Below are positions 23,546-36,675 of a stretch of DNA of 64,000 nucleotides, piece by piece. Origin of the DNA: Bufo bufo. Taxonomy: Eukaryota > Chordata > Amphibia > Anura > Bufonidae. Position numbers and translations under genes: made by a program. The notes under the pieces are model-generated. The model was not told where the DNA came from and made no database searches. It saw only the letters and a list, made by a program, of their open reading frames with translations. Positions within the stretch are counted from its first letter, which is position 1; the number at the start of each line of letters is the position of its first letter. The stretch spans positions 47,770,323-47,834,322 of the forward strand of contig NC_053398.1 of NCBI RefSeq assembly GCF_905171765.1. Reading direction: 5' to 3'.

Positions 23546-23573
23546 GATAGCGAAAGGGATAAATAATAATTAA
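22267..23573 (+). pseudogene. piggyBac transposase, frameshifted and truncated
   Basis: The acidic Ser/Asp/Glu-rich N-terminus starts at 22267 (MFSAEEAYAQLASESE...). The frame shifts between about 22430 and 22500. The second frame has a TAG at 22617-22619 and then runs open to 23573. In the 303-codon open part the first catalytic Asp is residue 130 (AVDESLIAFKGRL) and the second is residue 214 (YMDNFYTSIPLF), both in classical piggyBac contexts. The third catalytic Asp and the C-terminal cysteine-rich domain are absent, because the frame runs into the duplicated block near 23490. The protein would have excised and inserted at TTAA; this copy cannot be active. Confidence 0.9.
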
Positions 23574-24154
23574 TTTGCATTTTATTTCATCAAATAAGTA
23601 TTTGATCACCTACCAACCAGCAAGAATTCTGGCTCTCACAGACCTGTTAGTTTTCTTTAAGAAGTCCTCCTACTCTGCACTCATTACCTGTATTAATTGC
23701 AACTGTTTTAGCTTGTTACCTGTATAAAAAGACACCAGCCCACACACACACACACAATCAATCACACTCCAACCTCTCCACCATGGCCAAAACCAAAGAG
23801 CTGACTAAGGACACAAGGGACAAAATTGTAGAACTGCACAAGGCTGGGATGGGCTACAGGACACTAGGGAAACAGCTTGGTGAGAAGGCAATAACTGTTG
23901 GTGCAATTATTAGAAAATGGAAGAAACACAAGATGACTGTCTTACTCGTTCTGGGGTTCCATACACGATCTCGCCTTGTGGGGTAAGGATGATCCTGAGA
24001 AAGGTCAGAAATCTGCCCAGAACTACACAGGAGGACTTGGTCAATGACCTGAAGAAAGCTGGGACAACAGTCTCAAAGATTACCGTTAGTAACACACTAT
24101 GCAGTCATGGATTAAAATCCTGCAGGGCATGCAAGGTTCCCCTGCTCACGCTAG
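23550..24154 (+). mobile_element. Tc1-like transposon, 5' part
   Basis: Begins within the left end (aataagtatttgatcac is typical of this Tc1 group). An ATG at 23783 opens the transposase. The element is cut at 24154 by the LTR retroelement, resumes near 29340, is cut again at 29806 by a hAT MITE, and ends at about 30955. Confidence 0.85.
23783..24153 (+). pseudogene. Tc1 transposase, N-terminal half
   Basis: The reading from 23783 gives a basic paired-like helix-turn-helix region ([27 protein letters not shown]). A frameshift near 23935 moves to the frame read at 23917-24153 ([16 protein letters not shown], second DNA-binding helix-turn-helix). Coding then stops at the LTR insertion. The rest of the protein is found 5.2 kb downstream at 29340-29806. 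Confidence 0.88.
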
Positions 24155-25264
24155 TGTAACATCCCAGAGTTATGTTACAAAACTCTTTTACCCCGCTACA
24201 ATCTCTTAAGTGTATTCACATTGTCATATTGTGTAATCTCATGTAATTTCCTCACAAATGTGCATTCTAAGCCTTGTAAATGTATATTGCTGTAATTTCT
24301 ATGTTCACCAGCAGGTGGCAGCAATGTGTTTAGCAGGGACTTAGTTCAGTTTAGCATGTCTGAACTGGAATAGTACATTCCAGTTTAGCTCCCCCCTCTG
24401 TGAGGAGGTGTGGAATGTTCCCATATTCTGCCTCATGTGTGGGGAAGGAAGTTAGGTTAGTGTGCCAGCCACCCCGGCTAGGGGAAGGCTGTGTGTGTAG
24501 GAGCTCCCAGATATAGGGATCCAAAGCCAGGATCTTGTCTCGGCTGAGACAATTGATCATCATCCACAGCCTGAGCCTTGTAGCCTCAGCTGGTAGAAGC
24601 AAGCAGACACCTCCACTATTCCAGGAAGAAGCATACCCTGAGAGAATAATGATGAGTATCGTCCAGAGACCACAGGAGAAGCCAAATTCCTGCCACATTA
24701 CAGAGCTACAAGCAGACCACTTATCCTTCAAAGAGCTCCAGGCACATGATAGAGCAGAAGATATATATTCCTGCCACACATTGCCAATACCTGCTGGGAC
24801 CCGAGACTAATGCTGTATCTCGCATGGATGAAAGCTGCATCTAGTAAAGACAAGTTTGAACTCTACTCAAAGGTCTGGATCTCAATTACTGCTGCAAATT
24901 CCTCTATTACTCCTACTAGCAACACACTTATTTTATTGCAAGTGAGCCAGGATCCAGGAGTCCAGCCATACCCAGGTAGGAGACACCGTTGACACCATTG
25001 CTATTACCATACAGAGACATTACACCACTCTGGCATTCCTAACCTAGTACGCGAGTTACAAGTTACAACACCCTTAAAGGGCCCTGTACTCGGTCTGGGG
25101 TTCCATACACGATCTCGCCTTGTGGGGTAAGGATGATCCTGAGATCATTTCCTGTGCACGCTGCAATTGGCGTCACAAACAAAACTATTAACTATCATTT
25201 ACACCTGACCCAGCCATTGCATATTATTGGCGTCAGAGTGCATACCCCGGTCCAGCTCACCACA
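24155..25264 (+). repeat. 5' LTR of the plus-strand retroelement
   Basis: It aligns with the 3' LTR almost throughout. It lacks a roughly 60-bp segment present in the 3' copy (around 28780-28835). It contains instead a 57-bp block (25088-25144) that matches the surrounding Tc1 rather than the 3' LTR. Confidence 0.8.
25088..25144 (+). repeat. 57-bp Tc1-derived block inside the 5' LTR
   Basis: It matches 23944-24000 of the host Tc1 at 56 of 57 positions (tctggggttccatacacgat...). The 3' LTR has no such block at the equivalent place (about 29225-29240). Confidence 0.9.
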
Positions 25265-25294
25265 TTTTTGGCATAACGAACAGGATCGAGCTGT

Positions 25295-26768
25295 GTGCCA
25301 ACAGGCTACGAATTGAATTGTGTGCCAACAGAACCGGATCCAACTGTGTGCTTAACTGGATCAAGTTACATGTTTCACAGTACTGCAAGATCTGAGGATT
25401 GTGCCAAAATTATTGCAAATAATTACAAAGACATTGTAAAGACAGCTGGCCCCTGCACGTTCGGAGCGTCCCCAGCGCATGCTGCCACCAGAGAAGAGGA
25501 CATCGCGTCTATCGTCCGGACCTCGGAGGCAGTGGATCCCTCCGCCACTGTCGACTCAGCAAACCAAACTACTGCCAGCGCCGATGACCAGACATCCTCC
25601 AAGATGGCCGCCGACACTAAGCCTGCTCCTGCGGAAGATGCTGCTGACACAGACGCCCAGGCCTTGGACCAGTCTGCACCGCAGACGGCACCTGAACCCC
25701 ACAATGATCACCAGGAGGCACCGGAATCGGCCGCGACATCAGGTAGGAGCAGACGCGCTCCCTGAGGCCCAGGCCCAGTCCGTAGCTGCCCCTGCACCAC
25801 TTCCTGTGGGTCCCGATACCCCAAACAGGTCTAGGCCTGCTCCGCTAAGGACACCTACAGGTGCGGCGGAGGCGGCCGGAACTTCCACTCCGCTGCCCAG
25901 TGCTACTACTGCCAAAGCGGGATGCCTTAACCCCAAAGTCCCCTGGGAGATCACTGCTTATGCCCAGACGGCCTGGGAATACAAATAAGCCGTTGAAGAG
26001 TGGGTGAAGCAAGTGGTAGATGACCCCCAGCCAGGAGACCCCAAATTGACCAGACGCACTGGGACTGTGCTCTGGTTCTCTGTGGAAAGAGGAGTGAGAT
26101 TCCTCCAGGACAGCCATTGTGGGTCAGAAGTATTTGTGGGCCGCCGCTTTGCCAAACGTCATTATCTACCACAGGCCCGTCACAACCTGTACGCAGGGGA
26201 TCAAGTGGAGTACACTCCTATGCGCTCCATCCAAGGCCCCTTTGCTGCCGGTGTGACCCTGCTGGCCAAACTGTTAATCCCTGCAGTTACCCCAGAGACC
26301 TGGCAGGAGGACCCAGGCTCTGCAAGGAGAGTCCGTTGTCTACAGGAGACCCCAGACGACAGGTTGAGGTTCAGAGAACAGCCCCAGCCAGAACCTGAGC
26401 CACTAATCCCTGACCTGGCCGCACTACCAACACTGCGGGTGGGCCAGATAAACAACTCAGTGCTGACATTCAACCCCAAGGTGCAGACATATGTGTTTCC
26501 TTGGAAACAGCCCCAGGCACCCTCAAGTTTCCTTCCAGAACCCCTTCAGCCGGAGGTATTAACCGCCTCTGCACCGGCTAGGAATCCCGGCTTGCAGCAT
26601 GTCACTACTGCTTTCAACAGGCTGTCTGCTCAGCCAGTACCTACAGCCACCACTAGAGGGCAGTGGCGCACTAAAACAGCTGCGACTATGAGCTACCAGA
26701 GAAAAGAGTGCCCCCTGATGCGCTTTAGCAGCTCTAGCAGCGAGGAGGACATGGATGTCCTTCTCTAA
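25295..26768 (+). pseudogene. Retroelement reading frame with a cold-shock (Y-box-like) domain
   Basis: The first section (25295-25765) is Ala/Thr/Pro/Asp-rich and low-complexity, like a Gag linker. Reading then shifts to the frame ending at TAA 25986-25988, and continues in that frame to 26768. About residues 19-86 of the last part (26058-26261) look like a Y-box-type cold-shock domain. GTVLWF corresponds to the first strand, GVRFL stands where RNP1 (GYGFI) is expected, and EVFVG where RNP2 (DVFVH) is expected. The longer loop of vertebrate Y-box proteins follows, and the segment ends GPFAAGVT. Downstream is Pro/Gln-rich with an acidic Ser tail (SSSSSEEDMD). It might bind RNA or DNA as a nucleocapsid substitute; that is inference. 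No start codon is clear. The frameshift and stop show it is inactive. Confidence 0.6.
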
Positions 26769-28241
26769 AAATGCATCCTCTTAAAAAATAAGGACTAATG
26801 GGAGCCACGTCATGGACTGTTCCTGGCGGGTGAGGACCTGTTGGCATTGTTTTTAATGTTTTCTCTTTCCAGGTTGCCCTATTTTGTCCTCACCCTGATG
26901 GTCATGTATTGTAAGGACTCCTCCATCATCATTTAACCCCTTGCATCCATTCGCATTGTTTTACCCCCTTTCTCAGGTTACTTGATAACCTCATGGAGCT
27001 ACGGTTTCTAAAATATGCTGCTTTTATATGACATTTAATATTTCCCTTGGATTACAATTAACTTTTATTCCTGTGGATTACAATTGACTTTTGCCCTGTT
27101 TCCAGAGGATTCAACATTAAGCACTTCAAGCAAAAGGACTCAAGCTATATTTGAGCACATTATTGCATCAATAAAATTGCACTATTTTAGTAAAATTGGT
27201 TTATTGCAACGTAAAAAGCTGCACCCAAAGAAAAGACTCAAACGTATACCTGAGCTCTTTGTGATTTCTATGTGATAATTTTGCACTAATTGTACCAGTT
27301 TACAAGTTATGTACCGTTCAAAAATAACATGCCCATTGTGTGTATTCTCTTCTAGGTGCCGCAATCTGACCTTCCTGCACTATTTGTGACAATTGCACTT
27401 AACATTGCACTTAACCAGAAATGTAGCACCTTACTCCAGTATGGATTATTTTACAGCTCATGTTCTCTCATCCCTTTATACGGACTGCCTTTATGCGGAT
27501 GCTTAATACTAATGGCCTACATCTGGAGTCATATATCCCGGGTACCCAGGGTAGGACCAAGTGGTAAGTCCCTGTCAGGTCCAGTAACTACAGGGGTAAC
27601 ACCGCTGCATCGGGAATGGTTAGAAGTCATAGACCCCCTCCTTCCCATTTGTTATATGTTCAGGATTGCTCCCATCCTGAGGTGTTACTTCCAGGAGTTC
27701 CATGGGATTATACTACCCTCCTCCTGTGACATTGCCAGAAGTGCATGGAGACGCTAAATACCTCCCCTTCTGAGCCTTTGCCTAAGGTATGGGCCCTCAA
27801 ACCTTAGAGACACATTTAGCTACCCATAGTCACCATAGTGATTCGTGCTATAAGCCATATTTTTCAGACTTTGGTGCAGGGAAGGGAATACAGGATAAAG
27901 CCACCCTTTCATTTGCGGACATTCCATTACATAATTGTGGGATTACGGAGTAAAGACAGCCCCATGCTTTCTTTGGTGTCTAGAGGCCAGGACACTACAA
28001 AGTCAGTCAGTAATGTTTGCTTAGTGTAGTACTTGGTTCACTGGTTATACCGAGAGAGGGAAACTGTTAGGACACCCTACTTATGCGGGCAGGAACCTTG
28101 GGATAGCCGTTAAATGTTTTGTCTTTGTATGTCATTATGTGTAATTCATGCAGCACTTTGTACTTATTTGGGTACCCCAGAGCTGGTTCTTCTCCCTCCT
28201 AAACATAAGCCAAGGGCAGCTTAACTCGAAGTAAGGGGGAA
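26769..28241 (+). other. Non-coding internal region of the plus-strand retroelement
   Basis: About 1.5 kb with no recognised domain. A 133-codon open stretch (27356-27757) has hydrophobic segments (CLILMAYIWSHI) but no known family and no supporting signal; it could be an eroded envelope-like or captured sequence, or chance. The region ends at the purine tract 28228-28241. Confidence 0.45.
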
Positions 28242-29339
28242 TGTAACATCCCAGAGTTATGTTACGAAACTCTTTTACCCCGCTACAATCTCTTAAGTGT
28301 ATTCACATTGTCATCTTGTGTAATCTCATGTAATTTCCTCACAAATGTGCATTCTAAGCCTTGTAAATGTATATTGCTGTAATTTCTATGTTCACCAGCA
28401 GGTGGCAGCAATCTGTTTAGCAGGGACTTAATTCAGTTTAGTATGTCTGAACTGGAATAGTACATTTCAGTTTAGCTCCCCCCTCTGTGAGGAGGTGTGG
28501 AATGTTCCCATATTCTGCCTCATGGGTGGGGAAGGAAGTTAGGTTAGTGTGCCAGCCACCCCGGCTAGGGGAAGGCTGTGTGTGTAGGAACTCCCAGATG
28601 TAGGGATCCAAAGCCAGGATATTGTCTCGGCTGAGACAATTGATCATCATCTCCAGCCTGAGCCTTGCAGCCTCAGCTGGTAAAAGCAAGCAGACACCTC
28701 CAGTATTCCAGGAAGAAGCATACCCTGAGACAATAACTGTGAGTACCGTCCAGAGACCCCAGGAGAAGCCAAATTCCTCCTCAGCTAGTCAGTCCCCAAG
28801 ACAGCAGAAGATAGTCAGTGCAGAAGATAAATTCCTGCCACATTACAGAGCCACAAGCAGACTACTTATCCTGCAAAGAGCTCCAGGCACATGATAGAGC
28901 AGAAGATATATATTCCTGCCACACATTGCCAATACCTGCTGGGACCCGAGACTAATGCTGTATCTCGCATAGATGAAAGCTGCATCTAGTAAAGACAAAT
29001 TTGAACTCTACTCAAAGGTCTGGATCTCAATTACTGCTGAAAATTCCTCTATTACTCCTACTAGCAACACACTCATTTTATTGCAAGTGAGCCAGGATCC
29101 AGGAGTCCAGCCTTACCAAGGTAAGAGACACCGTTGACACTATTGCTATTACCATACAGAGACATTACACCACTCTGGCATTCCTAACCTGGTACGTGAG
29201 TTACAACACCCTTTAAGGGCCCTGTATTAGTACCCTGCGCACGCTGCAATTGGCGTCACAAACAAACAATAGACTATTAAACCCATATCCTGACCCACTG
29301 CATAATTTGGCATCCGTGTAACCGTAACACGGTCCTGCA
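28242..29339 (+). repeat. 3' LTR of the plus-strand retroelement
   Basis: Starts immediately after the purine tract with tgtaacatcc and ends about 29335-29341, where Tc1 sequence (catgtccaggcccg) resumes. Confidence 0.8.
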
Positions 29340-30937
<1,598 letters not shown>

Positions 30938-30955
30938 CTTCGGAGGGAGCTGAAA

Positions 30956-31899
30956 CTGGTGCAAAGAACAGATAGCAAGTGCAATCTATCTTTAATGGCA
31001 ACAGGCCTTACTGCTAGAGGAAAGGGTATATGGCTTGCGTGCCCACCACGCTTCTACCACAGATTAGCTACCCATTGGAGGATCTACACTCATCTATAGG
31101 AACTGTATTACGTATTGTGAATGTGCACTCCTTTGGTTGGAGTTAATAGAGAGACTCAGAATCAGCCATTTTGCAGCTTGCTACTCCATATTAAGCCTTG
31201 GAAAGATTTTGTACTGAATGATACTGGTGTTTTTGTTTATGACCCACCTAAACTAGTTCAGTAACGAACACTGGATTTGTTACCCCCTACACTAGCCTGC
31301 TTATTGCCCACCACCATTGTACCGCTGCTATTATCAGGCCCTGCACCTACCTTCCTGCCTTGCATCCCGCCAACTGTTTACCACCAAGGTGTGCCGTAAG
31401 AGAAGAAAGGGTGTGCCCTCCATTCACCAGGGAGTGCCAAAGTTAAGGCATCCATCATGAACCATTGCTACTCCTATCAGTGTGATCACTTAACTGGAGT
31501 TGTAACCAGTCAAACCAATAGTAATATATATGGCACCCATAAATATTGAAAATGTAATTGATAAGTGGGGTTGCCTTAAAAAATAACTTTTAATAGTCAA
31601 TGGTTAAAATAGTAGGCCCAATAGTTTGATTCGAGACTACATGCATTAGTAGTCATGCACCACCAAATGAAAAAAGGTAGAGAAGAGAGGCAAGTGCGAG
31701 GTGTAAACACTTGCTGAGAGGGTGAGTTTACGAAACATAGGGATACAGATAAAGAGGGAGACAGAGGCTGGATCTCTTCCCCTAATATATCCCTAGGTTC
31801 TAACTCAAGATGAAACCCTCACTATATGTCCCTTAGTGTCCCTTGCAGGCAATGACAGTGACTGCCCAGCTTCGTCGGAATACAAAGGTATCACTCATC
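30956..31899. other. Unassigned sequence
   Basis: No protein or repeat family recognised. Confidence 0.35.
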
Positions 31900-31932
31900 C
31901 AAGGACATACAGATCATATAGTACTAAAAACA

Positions 31933-31976
31933 GTCCCAACGCGTTTCACTGGCAGTCAGCCAGGTCATCAGGGGAC
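31933..31976 (-). ncRNA. Minimal hammerhead ribozyme motif
   Basis: The minus strand reads GUCCC - CUGAUGA - CCUGGC UGACU GCCAGU - GAAAC GC GUU - GGGAC. Helix I can form from GUCCC/GGGAC. The CUGAUGA and GAA boxes are exact. Helix II is CUGGC/GCCAG, with one mismatched closing pair. Helix III is the tiny AC/GU pair typical of Penelope-like hammerheads. Cleavage would be expected after GUU. Confidence 0.65.
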
Positions 31977-32959
31977 CCATATATATAACAAGACAAAGTA
32001 CACGCATGTGCACAATAGAGAAGTATCCAGTCCACGGCGCTTCCAAATGTGTTGGGGCCAGCCAGGAAAGAAACAGTATTGTAAAAAAACTGATATTTAG
32101 CTCCTCTATGTGCAGCAGTTCATGGTCCGCTCCTCCTGCATATGGCAGTGATGGCAGTGAGTGCCCATGCTGGCGTTCTTTTAAGCCAGCGCGGGCCTAG
32201 GTAGATCCGCCCCCAAGATCACATGCTCCAATCACGCGGGCTGTGACATCACTGGTCACGAGTGCGCCGCGTCACGGAGTGGAGTCACATGATCGGGACA
32301 CACACTGAAGGTGTGTCAGTGTGGCCCAATGTCCGTCCCCTACACTTAGGGGGCGGTGAATCGGACAGCATTAAGGGGCGGGGATATGGAGATTAGGGGT
32401 ATGAAAGATGGGCTAGCTCAGCCACCCCCAATCAACCATACATAGTGGCATAGATGGCCAAACAAAGTGCGTCGCTCCTATAGAATCATAGAAGGCGCTA
32501 CCAAGGTACTTAAATAGCAGGTTCACTGGACAGGTTAGATTTGAAGAAATAAACAGGTTATATTTCCCAATGGTATCTGGTGCGGCAGAATAAACTTATT
32601 AGCAGAAAATTAATTAAGGGGGACCTAATATAGCCCCATTACAGGAAGTAAGACAGACAGATGGGTTCCTATATGTAGTATGAACATATAGTACAGATTG
32701 GGCATCCAACCCAAAAATGGAGGGTGGATTGCCTCACTCCATATATGAACACCCGATGAGGGTTATTGTGAGTATCAAAGATACCCCAATTGATGATCAA
32801 AGATGTATGTTTGTTTAATCTGATTTAATGGACTCATCTTTCTCGTTCCTCTTGGAGGAGGCAACTGGGCAGCTGCCACTAGTCAACGAGATGACCTGGT
32901 CTCCTCGATGTAACACCCAAAGGAAAGTTGCTCATTTATGCCATTTGGTTGTGAGGTCC

Positions 32960-33560
32960 TCAATTCAAATATCCACCAGGTCTCCCTTTGCAGTATTTTC
33001 CTCTTTTCAACGGAGAAACGAGTTTAATGGCCATGAATGTCATGCCCTTGGCGTTGCCATTATGGCTAGCTTCTACATGTTTGGCCAGGGGGGTGTCCCT
33101 ACCGTTTCTGATGTCACCTAGATGTTCTCCCACCCGTCTTCGAAATTCCTGGGTGGTTTTGCCTATATATTCTAGGCCGCAGTGACATGTTACCTTGTAG
33201 ATGACTCCCCTTGATCTACAATTGAGAAAGCACTTGATTGAATACATTTTGCCTGTTACATTACTGCAGAAATCCCTGCCCATCATGATAAAGGGGCAGG
33301 CAACGCAGTCACTGCAGCGAAAGCAGCCACATAGTGGTTTTAGCCATGTAGCCACATTTACACCGGTTTGCTAAAATGACTGTGCACTAAGCAATCCCGG
33401 AGACTGCGACCCTTACGATACTTAATTTGCGCATTTGGTGCAACAATTTGTTTGATGTCGAGATCCAGGAGAAGGATACCCCAATGTTTTGAAATAACAC
33501 TTCTCACTTTCCCTGCGGCACCATCATATCCCTAGTGTCGGCTGCTTGATAATGAAATGT
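32960..33560 (-). pseudogene. Penelope-like GIY-YIG endonuclease
   Basis: The 131-codon frame at 32960-33355 has a Cys-rich knuckle (CGCFRCSDCVAC) at residues 9-20. The GIY-YIG core follows at residues 51-80 (VIYKVTCHCGLEYIGKTT, then the catalytic-region FRRRVGEH). Upstream (33360-33560), after a frameshift and stops, the reading RKGRSLRDCLVHSHF matches the usual junction between the reverse transcriptase and the endonuclease. The enzyme nicks target DNA for retrotransposition; this copy is broken. Confidence 0.85.
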
Positions 33561-34844
33561 TTTCAAGTGGGGATGAAAAGAATTTCCGAGCTGTCCCCCC
33601 CCCCCCCTCCCCCAGGCCCCATAGTGGTCGCAATGTCTGCCCACATTGCAGGTACACTCATGGTATATATGTCCTCCGTTTTATGGCTGCTGTACATTAC
33701 CGGTATGTTGATACTTCTGGCTAAAGGTTTTTCAACAGTAAGAAAAGTTCTCCACATAGAATAGTTATATAGCTCCCTCATGTGGCCAAATGAAAGTAAT
33801 ACATCAAAGTGTACTTTTTGGTTAACTTTTTAAAGCAAAATTAAAGAGACCCTCCAGGCTCCCCTTACTAAGGCTTATTTGCATAAGGACATCACAACGC
33901 AGGAGGCAGTTGAAACTGAGCATGTGCAACCATCTCAGTGAGCCGGACAAAGAAATAAACAGATACACCTTTATACTTATAGGGACTAGTAAATAGTTTA
34001 AAAAAAAAAAGTTTTAAAAAATCCAAGTTAATAAATACACATTTTTTCTATTGAATAAAAAAAAAAGGAAAAAATTGCTAAAATAAAATCTCCACATATT
34101 TGATATGTAATGACCCACACTACACAATTATCATGCAACTTATTCCGTACGATGACCCCGCTGTAAAAAAAAAAAATGGAGATCAAAAAGTGTTATGTGG
34201 CCCAATACTAATGAAAACTACAAGTCATCTCACACAAAAAAATCAAGCTTTCTGACAACTCCATAGAAAGTAAATGTAAAAAGATATGGCAATAAAAAGG
34301 CATATATTGTGCAAAAGTAGTAAAACATAAAAAAAAAAAAAATCATGTAATTGTTATCACTGTAATCATACTGATCCAGAGAATAAAAATGGTATTTATG
34401 GCAGAAAATGAACGACGCAAAAAGTATAATGTGGCAGTACTGCTGTCCCCCCCCCCGCCCACACACCCACACACACCAGAAACAGTTAATAAAAGTTATT
34501 CAGTAAGTTATGCGTATTCCAAAATGGTCCCATACATACTACAACTTATCCTGCAAAAAACAAGACCTCATACAGCTACATTGACAAAAAATAAAAAAGT
34601 TATTAGACTACTGGAATGCGAAGATGAAAAAAAAAATATATATTTTGCTTGGTCACTAAGGCCCCAAAACAGGCTGATCACTAAGCGGTAAAAGATGGTA
34701 CGTTATTACCATTTTTGTCGTCCTATAAGACATGGGGGAAAAATGGCATGCATCTTATAGGGCGAACTTTTTTTTTTTTTATCTGGTCTAATTACGGTAA
34801 CATTAAGGGTCTGATCTGAGGTCTGATAAACATTGGGGGTAGAG
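33561..34844. other. Unassigned AT-rich intron sequence
   Basis: Poly(C)/poly(A) runs (about 33595, 34325, 34448) and no coding or element structure that I recognise. Confidence 0.4.
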
Positions 34845-35062
34845 ATGAGCTAAAAGATTCTACAGAATCATTTTGTCCAATCAGCAGGACTGTTTGAATC
34901 ATTTTGTCCAATCAGCTGGACTTCTTCATCTGCATAAGCCTGCTGATTGGACAAAATTATTCTAACAGTCCTGTTGATTGGATAAAATTATTCTAACAGT
35001 CCTGCTGATTGGACAAAATAATTCTGTAGAATCTTTTAGTCAATCTTTTAATCGTCTCTAAT
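34845..35062. mobile_element. Fold-back MITE
   Basis: Arms aaaagattctacagaatcattttgtccaatcagcaggactg and the reverse (...cagtcctgctgattggacaaaataattctgtagaatctttt) pair over most of the element. Internal part-copies of gtccaatcagc are repeated. Confidence 0.8.
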
Positions 35063-35325
35063 TGGGGGTCTGATCTTGGGATTTGATAAACATTGGGGGT
35101 CTGAGCTGAGATCTGATGAAAAAATATTTTTCTTATTTTCTTACTCTAAAATCTAGGTGCATCTTATAGGGTGAAAAATATGCCAAGTATCATTTTCGAG
35201 CTCCTGACTGGACAATCTCTTCTAATGTGACGCTAGTAGCTATCACTTTTGTTTATGTATTAATGAAGGACGGTGAATAGTTATGAACATTTTGTTAGAA
35301 AACATAAATGAGTTCCTTACCATGG

Positions 35326-35445
35326 TCAGGACACAACGCACTTGCAGTTCAGACATCCTTTCTCACTCTCATCAGGAGGATTGAGCTTCCGTAACTTATG
35401 CTGCCGGATCTCTCTCACTAACGTGTAAAAGGCATCTTCTACTCC
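35326..35445 (-). CDS. hras: HRAS coding exon 5 (last coding exon)
   Basis: 120 nt from the acceptor CTCACAG/GGAGTAG to TGA (35326-35328) encode the last 39 residues ([20 protein letters not shown]...). The tail has Cys181 and Cys184 (palmitoylation sites in HRAS) and the CVVS CaaX box with Cys186 for farnesylation. [15 protein letters not shown] and the double upstream Cys identify HRAS rather than KRAS or NRAS. A donor (CCATG/GTAAGG) starts 5 nt after the stop, as in human HRAS, so the 3' UTR continues in another exon. Confidence 0.98.
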   Translation of the reverse strand, partial: GVEDAFYTLVREIRQHKLRKLNPPDESEKGCLNCKCVVS

Positions 35446-35919
35446 CTGTGAGACACAAGGTTACGGTATATGACTGCTTACTATCTAGTGCGCCAGGTAG
35501 AAGGCGATATACACAATCCTCAGCAATGACCACTATTAAGCATGGTAACTGATCATTAATAGCTTCCTGCTACAAACGAGGGGAAATCCAAAGGCAGTGT
35601 AATTTTACTCCAAGGCAATGACTGCAGTCCTACTGTGCATGGGCCGCTACTGCAAGCAATGAACAATGAACAAATAGAGCAAAGTAGGAACGAATCCCCA
35701 GCTGTGATATAACATTTGCTAAAGGCTCTACTCTGTGCGATACAATGACAATTGGACAAAATACTGGAAATTAATGTCTTTCAAACATTTCCCCAAGCTG
35801 AGGCATATTGTATTTCATCTAAATGATAAAATCATACAGTTCTTACCTATAACAACATCTGATGCAACAATCATTGCTATAAACAGCATTTATTGCATGG
35901 GTCCTGACTGGAAGCAAAT

Positions 35920-36284
35920 TTAAAGGGTGTCTGTTAGGGGCTGGGGAGAACAGGAAAAACATGGAGCTTTTATTATCAGGAGTAGCGTGAATATTAACTT
36001 TTATTCTGCTGGGCACTGCTCCTGTATTGAGTGCTTTACAGCCCCTCCCCTCTGCTGTGAATGACAGCTGGCGTGGGGTCCTACAGCATCACTCAGAGTA
36101 GAGGAGTTGTGCAGTAGCTCACTACAGGGAGCACTTCACAGTAAATCACCGCCTCCTATCCACTTGCAGAAGCAGAGCCTGGCAGAATAAAAGTTCATAT
36201 TCCTACTACTTATAATAAAAGCTCCATAATATGCATGTTTGTCCTGGTATCTCTAGCACCTACATACTGACAGACTCTCTTTAA
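35920..36284. mobile_element. TTAA-flanked fold-back MITE
   Basis: TTAA at 35920-35923 and 36281-36284. Ends aagggtgtctgt and acagactcttt are inverted, and arms such as gcttttattatcaggagtagcgtgaatatta pair with the right half. A truncated relative is at about 50385-50765. Confidence 0.8.
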
Positions 36285-36434
36285 AGGCCATGCACAAAGA
36301 AGGGCGTTATGCATTGTGCCTATACGGCAGCGCACAGAGTATGAAGTCTCCTTGTGCTGGCATACAGGACCTGTCAGGCAAAAAATATATATATAAAATA
36401 TTGAGGCCCCTATTATTAAATGGGAACCCTATTA

Positions 36435-36613
36435 CGGGTCTGTACAAAACAGACCGTTTCCGTTTTTTTTGCAGACCGTATACGGAACCATTCATTTCAA
36501 TGGGTCCACAAAAAAAAATACGAAAGATACTGCATGTGCATTCTGTTTCGATATGTCCATTCCACAAAAGAATAGAACAGCAAAATACATATGGTCGTGT
36601 GCATGAGACCTAA
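36435..36613. mobile_element. MITE, gtgtgcatgaggcc-terminus family
   Basis: Contains inverted accgtttccg/cggaacca-type parts and ends cgtgtgcatgagaccta, like other members in this window. Confidence 0.5.
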
Positions 36614-36675
36614 CTCTGTGTTCCTTTACACTACTCCCTGCTTTACAATATTTCTTCCCGCTGAATCCAGAGAAA

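Larger units (their letters stand above)
24155..29339 (+). mobile_element. Non-autonomous LTR retroelement inserted in Tc1
   Basis: Two direct LTRs (24155 to about 25264, and 28242 to about 29339) start tgtaacatcccagagttatg. A purine tract gaagtaagggggaa (28228-28241) abuts the 3' LTR. A possible primer-binding site starting TGG (tggcataacgaacaggat, about 25269) follows the 5' LTR. The internal region is only about 3 kb with no recognisable protease, reverse transcriptase, RNase H or integrase, so the element must have depended on enzymes from elsewhere. It carries a cold-shock-domain reading frame. The 3' edge is uncertain by about 10 bp, and the expected target duplication (ctag at 24151-24154) is not cleanly repeated. 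Confidence 0.82.
31900..33560 (-). mobile_element. Penelope-like retroelement fragment
   Basis: On the minus strand it holds the end of a reverse transcriptase region, a GIY-YIG endonuclease and, about 1 kb further on, a hammerhead ribozyme motif in the terminal region. This is the order found in Penelope-like elements. Most of the reverse transcriptase is missing (5' truncated). Stops and frameshifts are present. Confidence 0.75.

Noticed and set aside
27356..27757. 133-codon hydrophobic frame in the plus-strand LTR element
   Set aside because: No recognised family, no start context and no conservation evidence. Kept only as a note in the internal-region entry.
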